Below, piece by piece: positions 63,585 through 64,000 of a stretch of 64,000 nt of DNA. The translations under genes and the position numbers were made by a program. The stretch spans positions 1 to 64,000 of the forward strand of contig NZ_BPET01000010.1 of assembly GCF_019654915.1 (NCBI RefSeq), read 5' to 3'. Position 1 is the first letter of the stretch; each line of letters starts with the position of its first letter. The notes under the pieces were generated by a model. The model saw nothing but the letters and a program-made list of their open reading frames with translations. It had not been told where the DNA came from and made no database searches. The DNA comes from Shewanella sp. MBTL60-007 (GTDB lineage: Bacteria > Pseudomonadota > Gammaproteobacteria > Enterobacterales > Shewanellaceae).

Positions 63585-64000
63585 TTATTTTTCTTTAGTG
63601 ATTCGTCGGCTCAAGGCACTCTGGCTTATGCCTAGCATCTGCGCCGCTGCCGTTTGGTTATTGGCGGTGCGGTTCATCGCTTCCTGAATAAGAGCGTCAC
63701 TCATCTGCGCAAGAGTTGGTAACACTTTAGGAAAAATCAGCTGATCACTCTCTATATGATTGGCAGGTTTACTTAAGTTAATCGCCTCCATAAAAGGGGT
63801 GATATTGAGCGCAATACCGTCACTGCGACTCACGGCGTCAAACACCATCCCCTTCAGTTCGTGCAAATTGCCGGGGAAGTCATATTCTGCTAATTGCTGG
63901 GCAAGAGAGGTCGGTTGCTGTGGCTCACTCAGTCCCATCTCTTTCGCGGCTAAGCTAATGAAGTGGTTGATCAGCATAGCCAAATCCAGTTTACGCTGTC
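63585..64000 (-). CDS. Sigma-54-dependent activator, C-terminal part (cut by window edge)
   Basis: The frame runs past the right edge, so only the last ~138 residues are seen. They contain the end of the AAA+ domain (LINHFISLAAKEMG, then YDFPGNLHELKGMVFDAV, the WPGNxREL-like motif) and a Fis-type helix-turn-helix (NQTAAAQMLGISQSALSRRITKE). Such proteins activate sigma-54 promoters; the upstream symporter could be its target, by position only. Confidence 0.88.
   Translation of the reverse strand, partial: QRKLDLAMLINHFISLAAKEMGLSEPQQPTSLAQQLAEYDFPGNLHELKGMVFDAVSRSDGIALNITPFMEAINLSKPANHIESDQLIFPKVLPTLAQMSDALIQEAMNRTANNQTAAAQMLGISQSALSRRITKEK

Overview
The window looks like chromosome from a marine gammaproteobacterium of the genus Shewanella or a close relative. 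This is inferred from gene content and proteins, not from a database search. Supporting signs are a tandem glycine riboswitch ahead of an AgcS symporter, a Mn riboswitch ahead of an UPF0016 exporter, DUF3087 and DUF3581 genes, MetJ and Fur operators, and the folK-pcnB-gluQ-dksA-sfsA neighbourhood. No rRNA, tRNA, prophage, transposase or CRISPR array is visible. The last gene runs off the right edge, and a repeat island starts at the left edge.

Layout. 1-5.9 kb: a repeat island, nucleoside uptake and cleavage (nupC, deoD), a hotdog thioesterase, and a catalase behind a 17-codon leader ORF. 5.9-12.4 kb: a UPF0016 Mn exporter with yybP-ykoY riboswitch, an aromatic amino acid permease with an aromatic-rich leader ORF, an S46 dipeptidyl peptidase, rluF and a membrane protein. 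12.5-16.3 kb: two methionine genes, an NhaC-family transporter (metT-like) and O-acetylhomoserine sulfhydrylase, each behind a MetJ operator. 16.3-17.2 kb: the largest repeat island. 17.3-23 kb: a TPR-GGDEF diguanylate cyclase, a porin, a SIMPL protein and a Dcu transporter. 23.3-36.7 kb: housekeeping genes (mpl, ubiX-like, hpt, yadGH, panBC, folK, pcnB, gluQ, dksA, sfsA, pepB). 36.9-46.4 kb: an odd membrane regulator with a receiver-like C-terminus, thpR with duplicated 3' tails, hrpB, mrcB, an MFS exporter and another repeat island. 46.4-52.8 kb: a five-gene iron-linked cluster on the minus strand (TonB receptor, porin, FMN-binding protein, lipoprotein, PepSY membrane protein) with two Fur boxes. 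53-64 kb: DUF3581, the glycine riboswitch with AgcS, a three-gene SMC-kleisin condensin operon (MksBEF-like, order B-E-F, no nuclease gene beside it), a dicarboxylate/amino acid symporter and the end of a sigma-54 activator.

The strongest unusual signals are: (1) the receiver-like domain predicted to lie in the periplasm in the ToxR-like regulator at 36901-37851; (2) the MksBEF-like operon with SMC gene first; (3) CTAG-rich mosaic repeat islands, including a perfect 204-bp inverted copy (1-204 against 16840-17043) that could invert 16.6 kb; (4) pcnB apparently starting at AUU, as in E. coli; (5) short leader ORFs ahead of the catalase, the aromatic permease and the AgcS gene; (6) tail duplications behind two genes.
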